From: Chitinophaga pinensis
GTDB lineage: Bacteria > Bacteroidota > Bacteroidia > UBA7662
Length of the DNA: 64,000 bases
Reading direction: 5' to 3'
NCBI GenBank assembly: GCA_945874665.1
Contig: CAMCHJ010000001.1
Span: 434,001-498,000 of the forward strand
Shown here in pieces: positions 53,372-61,984 of the stretch (its first letter is position 1; each line of letters starts with the position of its first letter). A program made the translations under genes and the position numbers. A model generated the notes under the pieces. The model made no database searches, was not told the origin of the DNA, and saw nothing but the letters and a program-made list of their open reading frames with translations.

Positions 53372-54406
53372 ATGGTTCGTATTGGTGCACTTGAATTAGG
53401 TGAATTTCCGTTGTTGCTGGCTCCCATGGAGGATGTGAGCGATCCGCCTTTCCGTGCGGTTTGCAAGGCCAATGGCGCTGATTTAATGTATACCGAGTTT
53501 ATTTCGTCGGAAGGTTTGGTGCGCGATGCCCACAAAAGCTTGCAAAAACTCGACATCTACGACGATGAGCGGCCGATGGGGATTCAGATTTTTGGAGGAG
53601 AGGAGGACGCCATGGTGCGGGCCATCGACAAAGTTGCCGAAGCCAGGCCGAATCTCATCGACATCAATTATGGTTGTCCGGTAAAGCAAGTGGTTTGCAA
53701 AGAGGCAGGTTCTGGCATGCTCCGCAACATTCCTAAATTGCTCAAAATTACGGAGGCCATGGTCAAACGCAGTCCGCTACCCATTACTGTTAAAACACGT
53801 TTGGGCTGGGATGAGGACAGCAAACAGGTGGTGTACTTGGCTGAGGCGCTGCAAGACATAGGGGTGCAGGCCATTGCCATTCACGGCCGTACGCGGGTGC
53901 AGATGTACAAGGGATCGGCCGACTGGACGCTTATTGGCGAGGTAAAGAACAATGCCCGCATGCACATACCAGTGTTCGGCAACGGCGATATCGACAGTCC
54001 AGAAAAGGCAGTTTTATACAAAAACCGCTACGGTGTTGACGGTATCATGATTGGTCGCGCCGCCATCGGTTACCCTTGGATTTTCCGCGAAATCAAACAT
54101 TTTATGGCCACAGGCGAAAACCTGGCGGCTCCCACAACAGTGGAGCGCATTGATGTTTGTTTGCGTCATTTTGAGCGTTCATTGGAGTGGAAAGGCGAAA
54201 AACTGGGTATTTTAGAGATGCGTCGGCACTATACCAATTACTTTAAGGGCTACCCGAACTTCAAGGAATACCGCATGCAAATGGTACAAAGTCTCGATGC
54301 CGAAGAAATTAGGCAGCTGCTGCGGCAGGTGGAGGCGCAATATGCAGGCTACGAGCCGCAGATCATCCGCTCACTGGGCGAGGTGAGCTATTCGGGTTGC
54401 GATTGA
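53372..54406 (+). CDS. dusB: tRNA-dihydrouridine synthase
   Basis: 344 aa. FMN-binding TIM barrel: LLLAPMEDVSDPPFR near the N-terminus, INYGCPVKQVVCKEAGSGML with the catalytic Cys (about residue 110), TVKTRLGW, IHGRTRVQMYKGSADW and GNGDIDSPEKA. Reduces uridines in the D loop of tRNA. B type is assigned from overall pattern and is less sure than the Dus family. Confidence 0.93.
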   Translation: MVRIGALELGEFPLLLAPMEDVSDPPFRAVCKANGADLMYTEFISSEGLVRDAHKSLQKLDIYDDERPMGIQIFGGEEDAMVRAIDKVAEARPNLIDINYGCPVKQVVCKEAGSGMLRNIPKLLKITEAMVKRSPLPITVKTRLGWDEDSKQVVYLAEALQDIGVQAIAIHGRTRVQMYKGSADWTLIGEVKNNARMHIPVFGNGDIDSPEKAVLYKNRYGVDGIMIGRAAIGYPWIFREIKHFMATGENLAAPTTVERIDVCLRHFERSLEWKGEKLGILEMRRHYTNYFKGYPNFKEYRMQMVQSLDAEEIRQLLRQVEAQYAGYEPQIIRSLGEVSYSGCD

Positions 54407-54512
54407 CGCAATTTGACCCGTTCCAGTATCATAGGGCTTTACAGGCAGCAGTTCAAAGCCGGGTCATTTTAAACTAGTTTGTTTGATGTGTTCGAGGCGC
54501 TGTGGAGTGCCT

Positions 54513-55769
54513 TTATTTCAGCGAATTAAGGGCTTTTTCGAGCGATGCCAAGGCCAATTGTACCTCTTCGGCTTTGCAGGTGCCCACGCTGAGGCGGTAC
54601 CAGGTACTGCTTTCACTGGCCCCGAAGGCGTAAAAGGGCACCACAGCCAATCCTGCTGCTTCGAGTACAAAAGCGGTGATGTCGCGGGTGCTGTGGAGCT
54701 GCTTGCCCGCTGGTGTGGTTTTGCCAATTAAGTGGAGCTGTATGGTCAGGTAGATCGCGGCTTGCGGAGCGATGCAGTCGACCGGGTGGCCAGCTGTCTT
54801 GAGGCGCATGAAGCCTTGGTAAAAACCATCGAGGCGGTTGTGCACCTCGCTTTTGAAGCTGCTCAAAAAGCGATCTACTGCGGCACCATCGCGCAGGTAT
54901 TGGGCCACGGCTACTTGCTCAGCTTTGGGTGCCCAAGCGCCCACGTGGCCTAAAATGGCTTTCATTTTATCGATGATAGGGCGTGGACCAAACGTCCAGC
55001 CTACCCGTACACCAGTCGCCGCAAAGGCCTTGGATAAACCATCTACAAAAATAGTATACGCACGCATCTCTGGCCGCAAACTCACTGGGTCAAAATGCTG
55101 GGTACCGCCAAAAGTCAGCATCCAGTAAATTTGGTCATACATGAGGTACACAGGCTTGTGATCTGGCCCCCTGCGCTTGTTCTCGGCTAAAATAAGGTCG
55201 CAAATCTCGCCTAATTCAGCAGCGTCAAATACGGTGCCGGTAGGATTGAGTGGTGAGCAAACTGCCACCAGCGTAGCTTCTTGGATGTAGGGCGCGATTT
55301 GAGCAGCGGAGGGCATAAAATTCTCGGCCGGACCTACTTGCAGCTCAATGCCTTGGGCGCGACTTAAATGGCAGTAGTGGTTGTTGTTCCAAGAAGGCAC
55401 GGCATACACCACTTTGTCGCCTGGATCGAGTAAGGTTTGGTAAATGGCGTAAATCAACGGCCGGGCGCCTCCAGCAATGAGGTAATCGTCGGCAGCGTAG
55501 TCGAGTCCACCGTAGGTATGCATAAAATCGCGCACCGACTCGCGCAGCTCGGTTACACCATTGGCGGCCGGGTAATTGGTATGGCCAGCGCTGTAAGCTT
55601 GTTGGATAGCCGTGTTGAGTTCGGAGGGAATGGGAAAAACCTTCGGGTCAAAATCGCCAATGGTGAAGTTGTAAATCTTTGCGCCTGCTTTTATTTTTTG
55701 GTTGATTTCACCGGCGAGTTTGATGATTTCGGATCCGATCAGCTGATCGGCCATGTGTGATACTTGCAT
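54513..55769 (-). CDS. PLP-dependent aminotransferase, class I/II
   Basis: 418 aa. Fold type I: YNFTIGDFDPKVFPIP near residue 39, the Asn/Asp/Tyr coenzyme contacts in NPTGTVFDAAEL and LMYDQIYWMLTFGG, the PLP lysine in GLSKAFAATGVRVGW (about 250-264) and Arg in WYRLSVGTCK. Aspartate-aminotransferase-like; the substrate cannot be fixed from sequence. It converges with dusB; 54407-54512 between them holds only a long-looped inverted repeat (TGACCCG/CGGGTCA). Confidence 0.9.
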   Translation of the reverse strand: MQVSHMADQLIGSEIIKLAGEINQKIKAGAKIYNFTIGDFDPKVFPIPSELNTAIQQAYSAGHTNYPAANGVTELRESVRDFMHTYGGLDYAADDYLIAGGARPLIYAIYQTLLDPGDKVVYAVPSWNNNHYCHLSRAQGIELQVGPAENFMPSAAQIAPYIQEATLVAVCSPLNPTGTVFDAAELGEICDLILAENKRRGPDHKPVYLMYDQIYWMLTFGGTQHFDPVSLRPEMRAYTIFVDGLSKAFAATGVRVGWTFGPRPIIDKMKAILGHVGAWAPKAEQVAVAQYLRDGAAVDRFLSSFKSEVHNRLDGFYQGFMRLKTAGHPVDCIAPQAAIYLTIQLHLIGKTTPAGKQLHSTRDITAFVLEAAGLAVVPFYAFGASESSTWYRLSVGTCKAEEVQLALASLEKALNSLK

Positions 55770-55784
55770 GCCCTTAATTTGCTA

Positions 55785-55792
55785 CAAATATA
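55785..55792 (-). promoter_or_regulatory. Aminotransferase promoter -7 box
   Basis: Minus-strand TATATTTG, 15 nt before the ATG at 55769. Confidence 0.6.
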
Positions 55793-55805
55793 GCAATTCA
55801 GCGGG

Positions 55806-57632
55806 TCATAACTGCTGCATTTCAATCAACCGCCTGTAGCTTCCGCTGCTTTGCATGAGTCCTTCATGGGTACCCGATTCTACAATTTCACCCTGCTGCA
55901 GCACCACAATCAGGTCGGCATGCTGGATGGTGCTCAGTCGGTGCGCCACAACAATCGACGTACGGTTTTCCATCAGGTGGGCCAAAGCTTCTTGCACCAG
56001 CTTTTCCGATTCGGTATCGAGGGCCGAGGTAGCTTCGTCGAGGATAAGTATAGGTGGATTTTTGAACACTGCCCGGGCAATACTCAGGCGCTGCCGCTGA
56101 CCGCCGCTGAGCCGCGCGCCCCGGTCGCCGATCACCGTATCGTAACCGTTTTCGAGTGCCATTATAAATTCGTGGGCATTTGCCACCCTCGCGGCTTCGA
56201 TGATGCGGTCGCGGTTAGGCTGCTCCATACCAAAGGCAATGTTTGCTGCTATGGTGTCGTTAAACAGAATGCTTTCCTGGGTAACGATACCCATCAGTGC
56301 TCGTAATTCTTTGATTTTGAGCTGCCGTACATCTTGGCCATCCACCAAAACAGCCCCTTGTTGGGGGTCGATAAAACGGGGGATGAGGTCGGCAAGCGTG
56401 CTTTTACCACTGCCCGAAGGCCCCACCAAAGCCACCATGCTGCCTTTAGGAATCCGCAGTTGGAGGTTACGCAATACCCATTCATCGCCGTATTTAAAGC
56501 TGAGGCCTTTGAGCTCGATGCCCGATTTAAAATCTTGCACCGGCAAGGCATTAGGCGCTTCTACAATCGGATTTTCAGTGTCTAGCACCTCAAAAACCCG
56601 CTCTGCAGCCGCTAAGCCGCGTTGTAGATTGGTCATGGCGGTGGTCATGGCCTTCGCCGGCGGCAACAACTGCGAGTACAAAATGATGTAGGTGATAAAT
56701 TCGCTGGCGCTGAGCTCGCTTTCGCCACTGATTACCAGCTGACCTCCATACAAAATAATGCTCAATACCACGCCAATGCCCATGATCTCCGACAAAGGCG
56801 AAGCCAGTTCCTTTCGGTTAAATATGCTTTTGAGCGTTTGTCGGTAGCCGCTATTTTCGGCTTGAAATTTCTCCTTTACCGGCTCCTGTGCGTTAAAGGC
56901 CTTGATGATGCGGATACCACTGATGGTTTCTTCGATGATTGATAGGATGCTGCCAAGCTGCTCTTGTCCTTTGGTCGACGACCGCTTTAGCTTTTTGGAA
57001 ATACTACCGATTACAAAGCCCGAAATGGGAAGTACCAGAAAACTGAAAAAGGTGAGTTTTACTGAGATGGTGAACAGCAAAATGATGTAACCAATAAGCA
57101 AAAGCGGCTCCCGAAACACAGTTTGAATGGAGCTCACTACCGAGTTTTCGATTTCGGTAACATCGTTCGAAAGTACTGAAATGAGGTTGCCTTTGCGCTG
57201 GTTGTTGAAGTAGCGCACGTTTAAACTCACCAAGCGGTTGAAGAGCGCCTGCCGCAGCTTCATCACTACCATGGTGCGCATGCCAGTAAGCACCCGCTGG
57301 CTCCAGTAACGAAAAATATTCGACATCAATACGGTGAAAAGCACCACCCCACATACAAATTGAAGGGCGCCAATTTTGCCACTGGACTGTAGGATGTCGT
57401 AGAAATAATAGTTAAAAGCTGCTTTTACATAGCCTGCGCTGAAGCTGAATGCGGGCAGGACCAATTGCTCTGGGACCGTTTCTACCGTGTCGAAAATAAT
57501 GTTCAGCAGCGGAATGAGCAAGGTGAAATTGAATATCCCAAAAACGATGCTCAGCAGCGACAACAGCAAATAGCGCGGAATAAAATTGCGCAGCGGCCGT
57601 GCAAAACTGAGGATCTTAAAATAGGTTTTCAC
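55806..57632 (-). CDS. ABC exporter, MsbA-like (fused membrane and ATPase domains)
   Basis: 608 aa starting at GTG. Six transmembrane helices to about residue 330, then the ATPase domain: Walker A GPSGSGKST, Q loop VTQESILFNDTI, signature LSGGQRQRLSIARA, Walker B ILILDEATSALD and His in VAHRLSTI. Typical of homodimeric lipid or drug flippases such as MsbA. TACCTTTG lies 4 nt before the GTG, supporting this start and a leaderless transcript. Confidence 0.94.
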   Translation of the reverse strand: MKTYFKILSFARPLRNFIPRYLLLSLLSIVFGIFNFTLLIPLLNIIFDTVETVPEQLVLPAFSFSAGYVKAAFNYYFYDILQSSGKIGALQFVCGVVLFTVLMSNIFRYWSQRVLTGMRTMVVMKLRQALFNRLVSLNVRYFNNQRKGNLISVLSNDVTEIENSVVSSIQTVFREPLLLIGYIILLFTISVKLTFFSFLVLPISGFVIGSISKKLKRSSTKGQEQLGSILSIIEETISGIRIIKAFNAQEPVKEKFQAENSGYRQTLKSIFNRKELASPLSEIMGIGVVLSIILYGGQLVISGESELSASEFITYIILYSQLLPPAKAMTTAMTNLQRGLAAAERVFEVLDTENPIVEAPNALPVQDFKSGIELKGLSFKYGDEWVLRNLQLRIPKGSMVALVGPSGSGKSTLADLIPRFIDPQQGAVLVDGQDVRQLKIKELRALMGIVTQESILFNDTIAANIAFGMEQPNRDRIIEAARVANAHEFIMALENGYDTVIGDRGARLSGGQRQRLSIARAVFKNPPILILDEATSALDTESEKLVQEALAHLMENRTSIVVAHRLSTIQHADLIVVLQQGEIVESGTHEGLMQSSGSYRRLIEMQQL

Positions 57633-57636
57633 TTTT

Positions 57637-57644
57637 CAAAGGTA
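57637..57644 (-). promoter_or_regulatory. ABC exporter promoter -7 box (leaderless arrangement)
   Basis: Minus-strand TACCTTTG, AAAA, GTG. Confidence 0.65.
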
Positions 57645-57707
57645 ATTGCTTTTGACAATAGGTGGTGCAGAATTCAGAAAGCGCTTATCTTCGTTGAGAT
57701 TTTTCTT

Positions 57708-58544
57708 ATGCTTTCCATCATCACCTGCATCCACAACCAATTGCCCATGAACCGCCTGTTTATGGAGGCGCTCATGAAACATACCGCCCAGCGTTTTGAG
57801 TTGATTGTGGTTGACAACGCGGGTAACGATGACAGTGCCGATTTTTTTGAAGCCGCAGGAGCCATTGTAATTCGTAATGCCGCTAACATGGCCTATCCCG
57901 TGGCCCAAAACCAGGGCTTAGCAGTGGCCACCGGCGATTATGTGGCTTTTTTGAATAATGATGTGGTGGTGAGTAGGCATTGGGATAGCCAGTTGATTGA
58001 GCTGATGCAGGCCAAAGGACTCGACATCATCAGCCCTACCTCCATCGACCGGGCCGAAAGTCGCAAAAGCGGGCGTATGCTGCGGCGCCGCTGGAACCGC
58101 ATCAAAGCACTAACTAAAATTTTGGGTATTGCGCACTGGAGTTTGCGGCTACGCATGCAGCTCATGTACGGCGACTGGAATCGTTTTTGCACGCAACGCA
58201 AGCTTAACTTTGAGGATTTGCTGGTAGAAGGCTTCAGCGGTCACAGTTTGTTGTTTAGTAAAAAGGGAGTGGAGCTATTGGGGCGTTGGGACGAGCGTAT
58301 TTTGGAGGCGGACTTCGATCTCTATTTCCGCACCTGGGAGCGCGCCCAGCGTATTGGCGATGTAAAACCCATTTATGTGGCTGCTGGGGTGTTTGTACAC
58401 CACTACAGTCGGCTCACCATGGGCCAGCGCCCGCCTGCCTGGCAAGCCACCGAACCCATTATTTCGCTGGAAGAAAAATGGGGCAAGGCCTATGTGCAGG
58501 ATAAAATTGCGCGTATGAGTGAGTATAGGGAATTGTTAGGGTAG
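57708..58544 (+). CDS. GT2 glycosyltransferase
   Basis: 278 aa from the ATG at 57708; the longer open frame from 57465 lies antisense to the ABC exporter. LSIITCIHNQLPMN, VDNAGNDDS (about 37-45), NMAYPVAQNQGLAVATGD and the DxD-equivalent LNNDVVV, then VEGFSGHSLLFSK and DFDLYFRTWE. A family 2 enzyme outside the main operon; the acceptor is unknown. A near-consensus TATCTTCG (57686-57693) precedes it. The 240 nt behind it hold no gene I can support. Confidence 0.9.
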   Translation: MLSIITCIHNQLPMNRLFMEALMKHTAQRFELIVVDNAGNDDSADFFEAAGAIVIRNAANMAYPVAQNQGLAVATGDYVAFLNNDVVVSRHWDSQLIELMQAKGLDIISPTSIDRAESRKSGRMLRRRWNRIKALTKILGIAHWSLRLRMQLMYGDWNRFCTQRKLNFEDLLVEGFSGHSLLFSKKGVELLGRWDERILEADFDLYFRTWERAQRIGDVKPIYVAAGVFVHHYSRLTMGQRPPAWQATEPIISLEEKWGKAYVQDKIARMSEYRELLG

Positions 58545-58783
58545 TGGCGCAAGCTTGCACCGGGCATACTACATAACCTATATCTGGGACAACAGCATTC
58601 TTTTTCTCGATGGTTTCTCCCACACGCCATCCACCCATTAAAAACACAGTAGCTCCTTAGGCCTCTTTATCATCGTATATTTCTTCATTACTATAATTCC
58701 AGCGAAAATGAGCTAGCGATTATTTTTTGACATAAGTTTATAAAGTTGTGCCCGTGAGCATAAATCTACTGGCCTAAAATGAA

Positions 58784-58791
58784 TAGATTTG
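58784..58791 (+). promoter_or_regulatory. scpB promoter -7 box
   Basis: TAGATTTG, 9 nt before the ATG at 58801. Confidence 0.6.
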
Positions 58792-58800
58792 TTGCGATTC

Positions 58801-59367
58801 ATGATTCAAAGTCCCGAGATATCCCCCTTATTGGCCCAGGCTGAGGCCCTTATTTTTGCGGCTGACAAGCCGTTGCCCTTGGCGGAGCTGTGTCGTTTGT
58901 TGCAAATGTTCAGGGAAGAAGCCCTTTCAGAGGGTGATTTGGCTGCGGAGTTGGAAAAGCTGCAAGCTATGTATGCCGCACGTGCTGGGGGTTTTGAATT
59001 GCGGATGGCGGGAGGAGGCTTTGCCTTTTACACCAAGCCCGCGCACCAAGCTTTGCTGGCGATGGCGGTGGCTGAACGTTCGAAGAAGCGGTTATCGACG
59101 GCGGCCCTCGAAACCCTGTCGATCATAGCCTATAAGCAGCCTGTGATCAAATCGGAGCTCGAGAGCATTCGTGGGGTGAGCTGCGATTACAGCATCCAGC
59201 GGTTGTTAGAGAAAAATTTGATTATCATGACAGGCAAAAGTGATGGTCCCGGTCGCCCGCTCCTTTATGGCACTTCCGATTTTTTTATGGAGTATTTTGG
59301 CATTAATAGTCTCAACGAGCTACCGCAGTTAAAGGAGTTGGAGCAAAATGAGAATAGTATCGGTTAG
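58801..59367 (+). CDS. scpB: SMC-Scp complex subunit ScpB
   Basis: 188 aa. Tandem winged helices: an N-terminal half with AEALIFAADKPLPLAELCRLL, and the diagnostic second half LSTAALETLSIIAYKQPVIKSELESIRGVSCDYSIQRLLEKNLI followed by GRPLLYGTSDFFMEYFGI. Part of the condensin-like SMC-ScpA-ScpB complex for chromosome segregation; scpA and smc are not in the window. Confidence 0.95.
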   Translation: MIQSPEISPLLAQAEALIFAADKPLPLAELCRLLQMFREEALSEGDLAAELEKLQAMYAARAGGFELRMAGGGFAFYTKPAHQALLAMAVAERSKKRLSTAALETLSIIAYKQPVIKSELESIRGVSCDYSIQRLLEKNLIIMTGKSDGPGRPLLYGTSDFFMEYFGINSLNELPQLKELEQNENSIG

Positions 59368-59511
59368 CAGACCGATTTGCTTTTTGATATTGGTATCCCG
59401 CTGCTAAGGAAGCAAGTTGTGCAGCGGTAGTTTATAGTCCATAGCTCCTGTTCAATCCGTGGGACTAGACCTTATTAACATTCCCAGCGCGGCAATGTGA
59501 ATAATTATCAT

Positions 59512-59519
59512 TACCTTTG
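59512..59519 (+). promoter_or_regulatory. -7 box of the pseudouridine synthase gene
   Basis: TACCTTTG, 22 nt before the ATG at 59542. Confidence 0.65.
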
Positions 59520-59541
59520 CGGAATATTTAATTATTTTTTC

Positions 59542-61341
59542 ATGAACGCCAATGAGAATTACGGTCGCGATGACCGCAGCAGGCGCACCCAGCAAGATGC
59601 AAATGCTTTTAATGAAGACCGTCAAGCCCGTTTAGAGCGCTTACAAAAGGAACTTCATACGCTGGAATCGGGTAGCGACGATCAGAAATCAAAACTGATC
59701 TCCAGAGATTTAGACCGCCAGCAAAACAAACCAGATTTTTCAGGTAACCGTCCGTTTGGTCGCTTTGAGCGCAACGACCGCGGTACTGACCGTCCGTTTA
59801 ACCGCGAAGGTGGCCGCTCGTTTGAGCGCCGCGACGACCGTGGTGGCGAGCGTCCATCGTTTAACCGCGAGGGCCGTCCACCGTTCGAACGCCGCGATGG
59901 CGATAGCCGTCCGCCTTTCCAACGCCGTGATGGCGATAGCCGTCCACCGTTCCAGCGCCGTGACGAAAATGGTGGAGGCGATTTTAAGCCCCGCACCCGT
60001 CGCGACGACCAAGGAGAAGGCTTCCGCTCACGCCCGCCTTTCCAACGCAGAGATGATAACCAGGGCGATCGTCCGTCGTTTAACCGCGACAGCCGTCCGC
60101 CTTTTGAGCGCCGCGATGACCGTGGTGGCGACCGTCCTTCGTTTAACCGCGAAGGTGGCCCAAGAAACTTCGACCGCAGCGACCGTCCAAGTGGCGACCG
60201 CCCGGCCTTTAACCGCGATAGCCGTCCGCCTTTCGAGCGCCGTGACGACCGTGGTGGCGACCGTCCTTCGTTCAACCGCGAAGGTGGTCCAAGAAACTTT
60301 GAGCGCCCAGCTGGCGACCGCCCGCCATTTAACCGCGAAGGTGGTCCCCGCAATTTTGAGCGCCCAGCTGGCGACCGTCCTCCGTTTAACCGCGAAGGTG
60401 GCCGTCCCTACGAGCGCCGCGAAGGCTTTACGCCTCGCCGCGAAGGTGGTAGTGACCGACCTGCTTTTAATCGCAGCAACGACCGCAACGACCGTGGCAA
60501 CAGCCGTTTTGGCGACCGCCGGTCGACCGGTAACCGCGACAACCGTTCGGGTTTTAACGCGCCCGACAGCCGTCGCAGAGGCAGACTAACCGATTTGGAT
60601 TTCCCAGCGAAACCCCAAACTATCGTGTTTGAACAGCCTATGCGATTGAACCGCTACATTGCTAACTCAGGCATTTGCAGCCGCCGTCGGGCCGATGAGC
60701 TCATCACTGCTGGTGAAATTTTCATCAACGGTACCGCTGTAACCGAGTTAGGCAGCCGCGTGCAGCCAGGCGATGTGGTAACCTACGCTGGCCGCACCCT
60801 CAGCCTCGAAACTTTGGTGTATGTGCTGCTCAATAAGCCGAAAGACTTTATCACCACCCTCGACGATCCAGAAGAGCGCCGCACGGTGATGAACTTGGTG
60901 AAAAACGCCACCGAAGAGCGCATTGTACCTGTGGGCCGGCTCGACCGCAATACCACTGGTTTGCTCGTGCTCACCAATGATGGCGAACTCACCCAAAAGC
61001 TTACACACCCGAGCAATAATATAGCCAAGGTGTATGATGTGGTGCTCGACAAGCCGCTCACCCAAGCCCATTTTGAGCAAATTGCTGAGGGCGTTACCCT
61101 CGACGATGGCTTGGCCACGGTAGATGCGATTGCGTATCCAAATCCTGAAGATAAGTGTGAAGTAGGCGTAGAGATTCACAGCGGGCGTAACCGCATTGTA
61201 CGTCGCATTTTTGAAAGTTTAGGCTATGATGTGGTAAAGCTCGACCGTGTATTTTATGCTGGCATCACCAAAAAAGACCTGCCGCGTGGCAACTGGCGTT
61301 ACCTTACACCCAAGGAAATCACACGTTTGAAGTCGATGTAA
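59542..61341 (+). CDS. RluB/RsuA-family pseudouridine synthase with long disordered N-terminus
   Basis: 599 aa. Residues about 1-350 are low complexity, Arg/Asp/Gly/Pro/Phe-rich, built of repeats such as RPSFNREGGPRNF and RPPFERRDDRGG. The enzyme follows: S4 domain MRLNRYIANSGICSRRRADEL, then VGRLDRNTTGLLVLTNDGEL with the catalytic Asp, and a C-terminal GRNRIVRRIFESLGYDVVKLDR. It should convert a uridine in rRNA to pseudouridine. The tail may bind RNA or form condensates, as RGG-type tracts do; that is inference. A terminator follows. Confidence 0.92.
   Translation: MNANENYGRDDRSRRTQQDANAFNEDRQARLERLQKELHTLESGSDDQKSKLISRDLDRQQNKPDFSGNRPFGRFERNDRGTDRPFNREGGRSFERRDDRGGERPSFNREGRPPFERRDGDSRPPFQRRDGDSRPPFQRRDENGGGDFKPRTRRDDQGEGFRSRPPFQRRDDNQGDRPSFNRDSRPPFERRDDRGGDRPSFNREGGPRNFDRSDRPSGDRPAFNRDSRPPFERRDDRGGDRPSFNREGGPRNFERPAGDRPPFNREGGPRNFERPAGDRPPFNREGGRPYERREGFTPRREGGSDRPAFNRSNDRNDRGNSRFGDRRSTGNRDNRSGFNAPDSRRRGRLTDLDFPAKPQTIVFEQPMRLNRYIANSGICSRRRADELITAGEIFINGTAVTELGSRVQPGDVVTYAGRTLSLETLVYVLLNKPKDFITTLDDPEERRTVMNLVKNATEERIVPVGRLDRNTTGLLVLTNDGELTQKLTHPSNNIAKVYDVVLDKPLTQAHFEQIAEGVTLDDGLATVDAIAYPNPEDKCEVGVEIHSGRNRIVRRIFESLGYDVVKLDRVFYAGITKKDLPRGNWRYLTPKEITRLKSM
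59750..60560 (+). repeat. Degenerate tandem repeats encoding the R/D/G-rich tract
   Basis: Codon-level repeats with a recurring core such as CGTCCTTCGTTTAACCGCGA. Several units around 60110-60400 are nearly identical, which keeps several other frames open as artefacts. Such arrays can change length by recombination. Confidence 0.85.
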
Positions 61342-61373
61342 GCACATCTGTATTTGTTTTTACAACGCCAGCT

Positions 61374-61394
61374 CGAAAGGGTTGGCGTTTTTTT
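61374..61394 (+). terminator. Intrinsic terminator after the pseudouridine synthase gene
   Basis: AACGCCA/TGGCGTT stem, then seven T. Confidence 0.75.
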
Positions 61395-61586
61395 GTGGCG
61401 ATGTGTTTGCTGCCAAGCAGTAGTTGGTGCTTTTGTTAAGTTGCGAAGGTGAGCGGTGGGTTTTGCTGGCGCGGTTAGAGGAGGTCTGATTTTGGCTGCC
61501 AGTTTTTAACGAGTGGTTTGGTATTTGAAATTAGCTGAAGCCTTAACCTTGTTTTGACCGTTGAAAGCTGTATCCATCCAAAATTC

Positions 61587-61814
61587 ATGCACATTTATCC
61601 ATCACCAACAGCAGCCTATTTTTGGGTGGATAGCGAATGGACAGATTTAAATATACGTTTGTGCGACCTGGCTGGTAGGCAAGTGAGTGTGCCCGCCGAA
61701 AGCGACCAAGGCAGGTGGATGTTGGATGTACGAAACCTCTCTTCTGGTTTGTACGTGGTTTGGCTTGAACGGCAAGGAGTGCATGCCTCAAGGCTGCTTC
61801 AAGTGCTTAGATAA
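61587..61814 (+). CDS. Orphan T9SS type A sorting-domain-like protein or gene remnant
   Basis: 75 aa from the ATG at 61587; a TTG 33 nt earlier is also possible. The sequence begins HIYPSPTAAYFWV, continues LCDLAGRQV and ends LDVRNLSSGLYVVWLERQG with a basic finish. That is the whole plan of a T9SS type A C-terminal domain (YPNP, D--GR, L--G-Y---). But there is no signal peptide and no passenger: an in-frame TGA lies at 61536, about 50 nt upstream of the ATG, and the region before it back to the terminator shows no coding pattern I can support. Most likely a relic of a lost secreted protein. Confidence 0.55.
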   Translation: MHIYPSPTAAYFWVDSEWTDLNIRLCDLAGRQVSVPAESDQGRWMLDVRNLSSGLYVVWLERQGVHASRLLQVLR

Positions 61815-61938
61815 AGAACTGTAGGGGTTTGGTGCTTTGGATTTGTCATTAAACGCACTTAAAAGCCTGGTTTTATAGCAACACTGCCCCTTGTGGAATA
61901 ACTTGTTGCGCCATGGTAAAGCGGAAACCCCATAAACA

Positions 61939-61965
61939 AAAACCAGCTCTAGAGCTGGTTTTTCA
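61939..61965. terminator. Bidirectional terminator
   Basis: A perfect palindrome of AAAACCAGCTCT and AGAGCTGGTTTT, with T tracts on both strands; it serves the orphan T9SS ORF and the convergent secreted protein gene. Confidence 0.85.
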
Positions 61966-61984
61966 CTTTAGGAAGGTTTTGAAA

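Noticed and set aside
54416-54470. TGACCCG/CGGGTCA inverted repeat as a terminator between dusB and the aminotransferase
   Set aside because: The arms are only 7 bp with a loop of about 40 nt and no proper T run; too weak to call.
57465-57707. N-terminal extension of the GT2 gene at 57708
   Set aside because: It lies mostly antisense to the ABC exporter and precedes the normal GT2 start sequence LSIITCIHN.
59860-60400. Regular repeats that might suggest a CRISPR array
   Set aside because: Units are in frame, encode a continuous protein tract and have no unique spacers.
59682-60589. Long open frames on the opposite strand (59682-60353) and in another forward frame (59756-60589)
   Set aside because: They arise because the repeat codons of the R/D/G-rich tract keep other frames free of stops; the products are low-complexity Ser/Arg or Ala/Val strings without independent start context.
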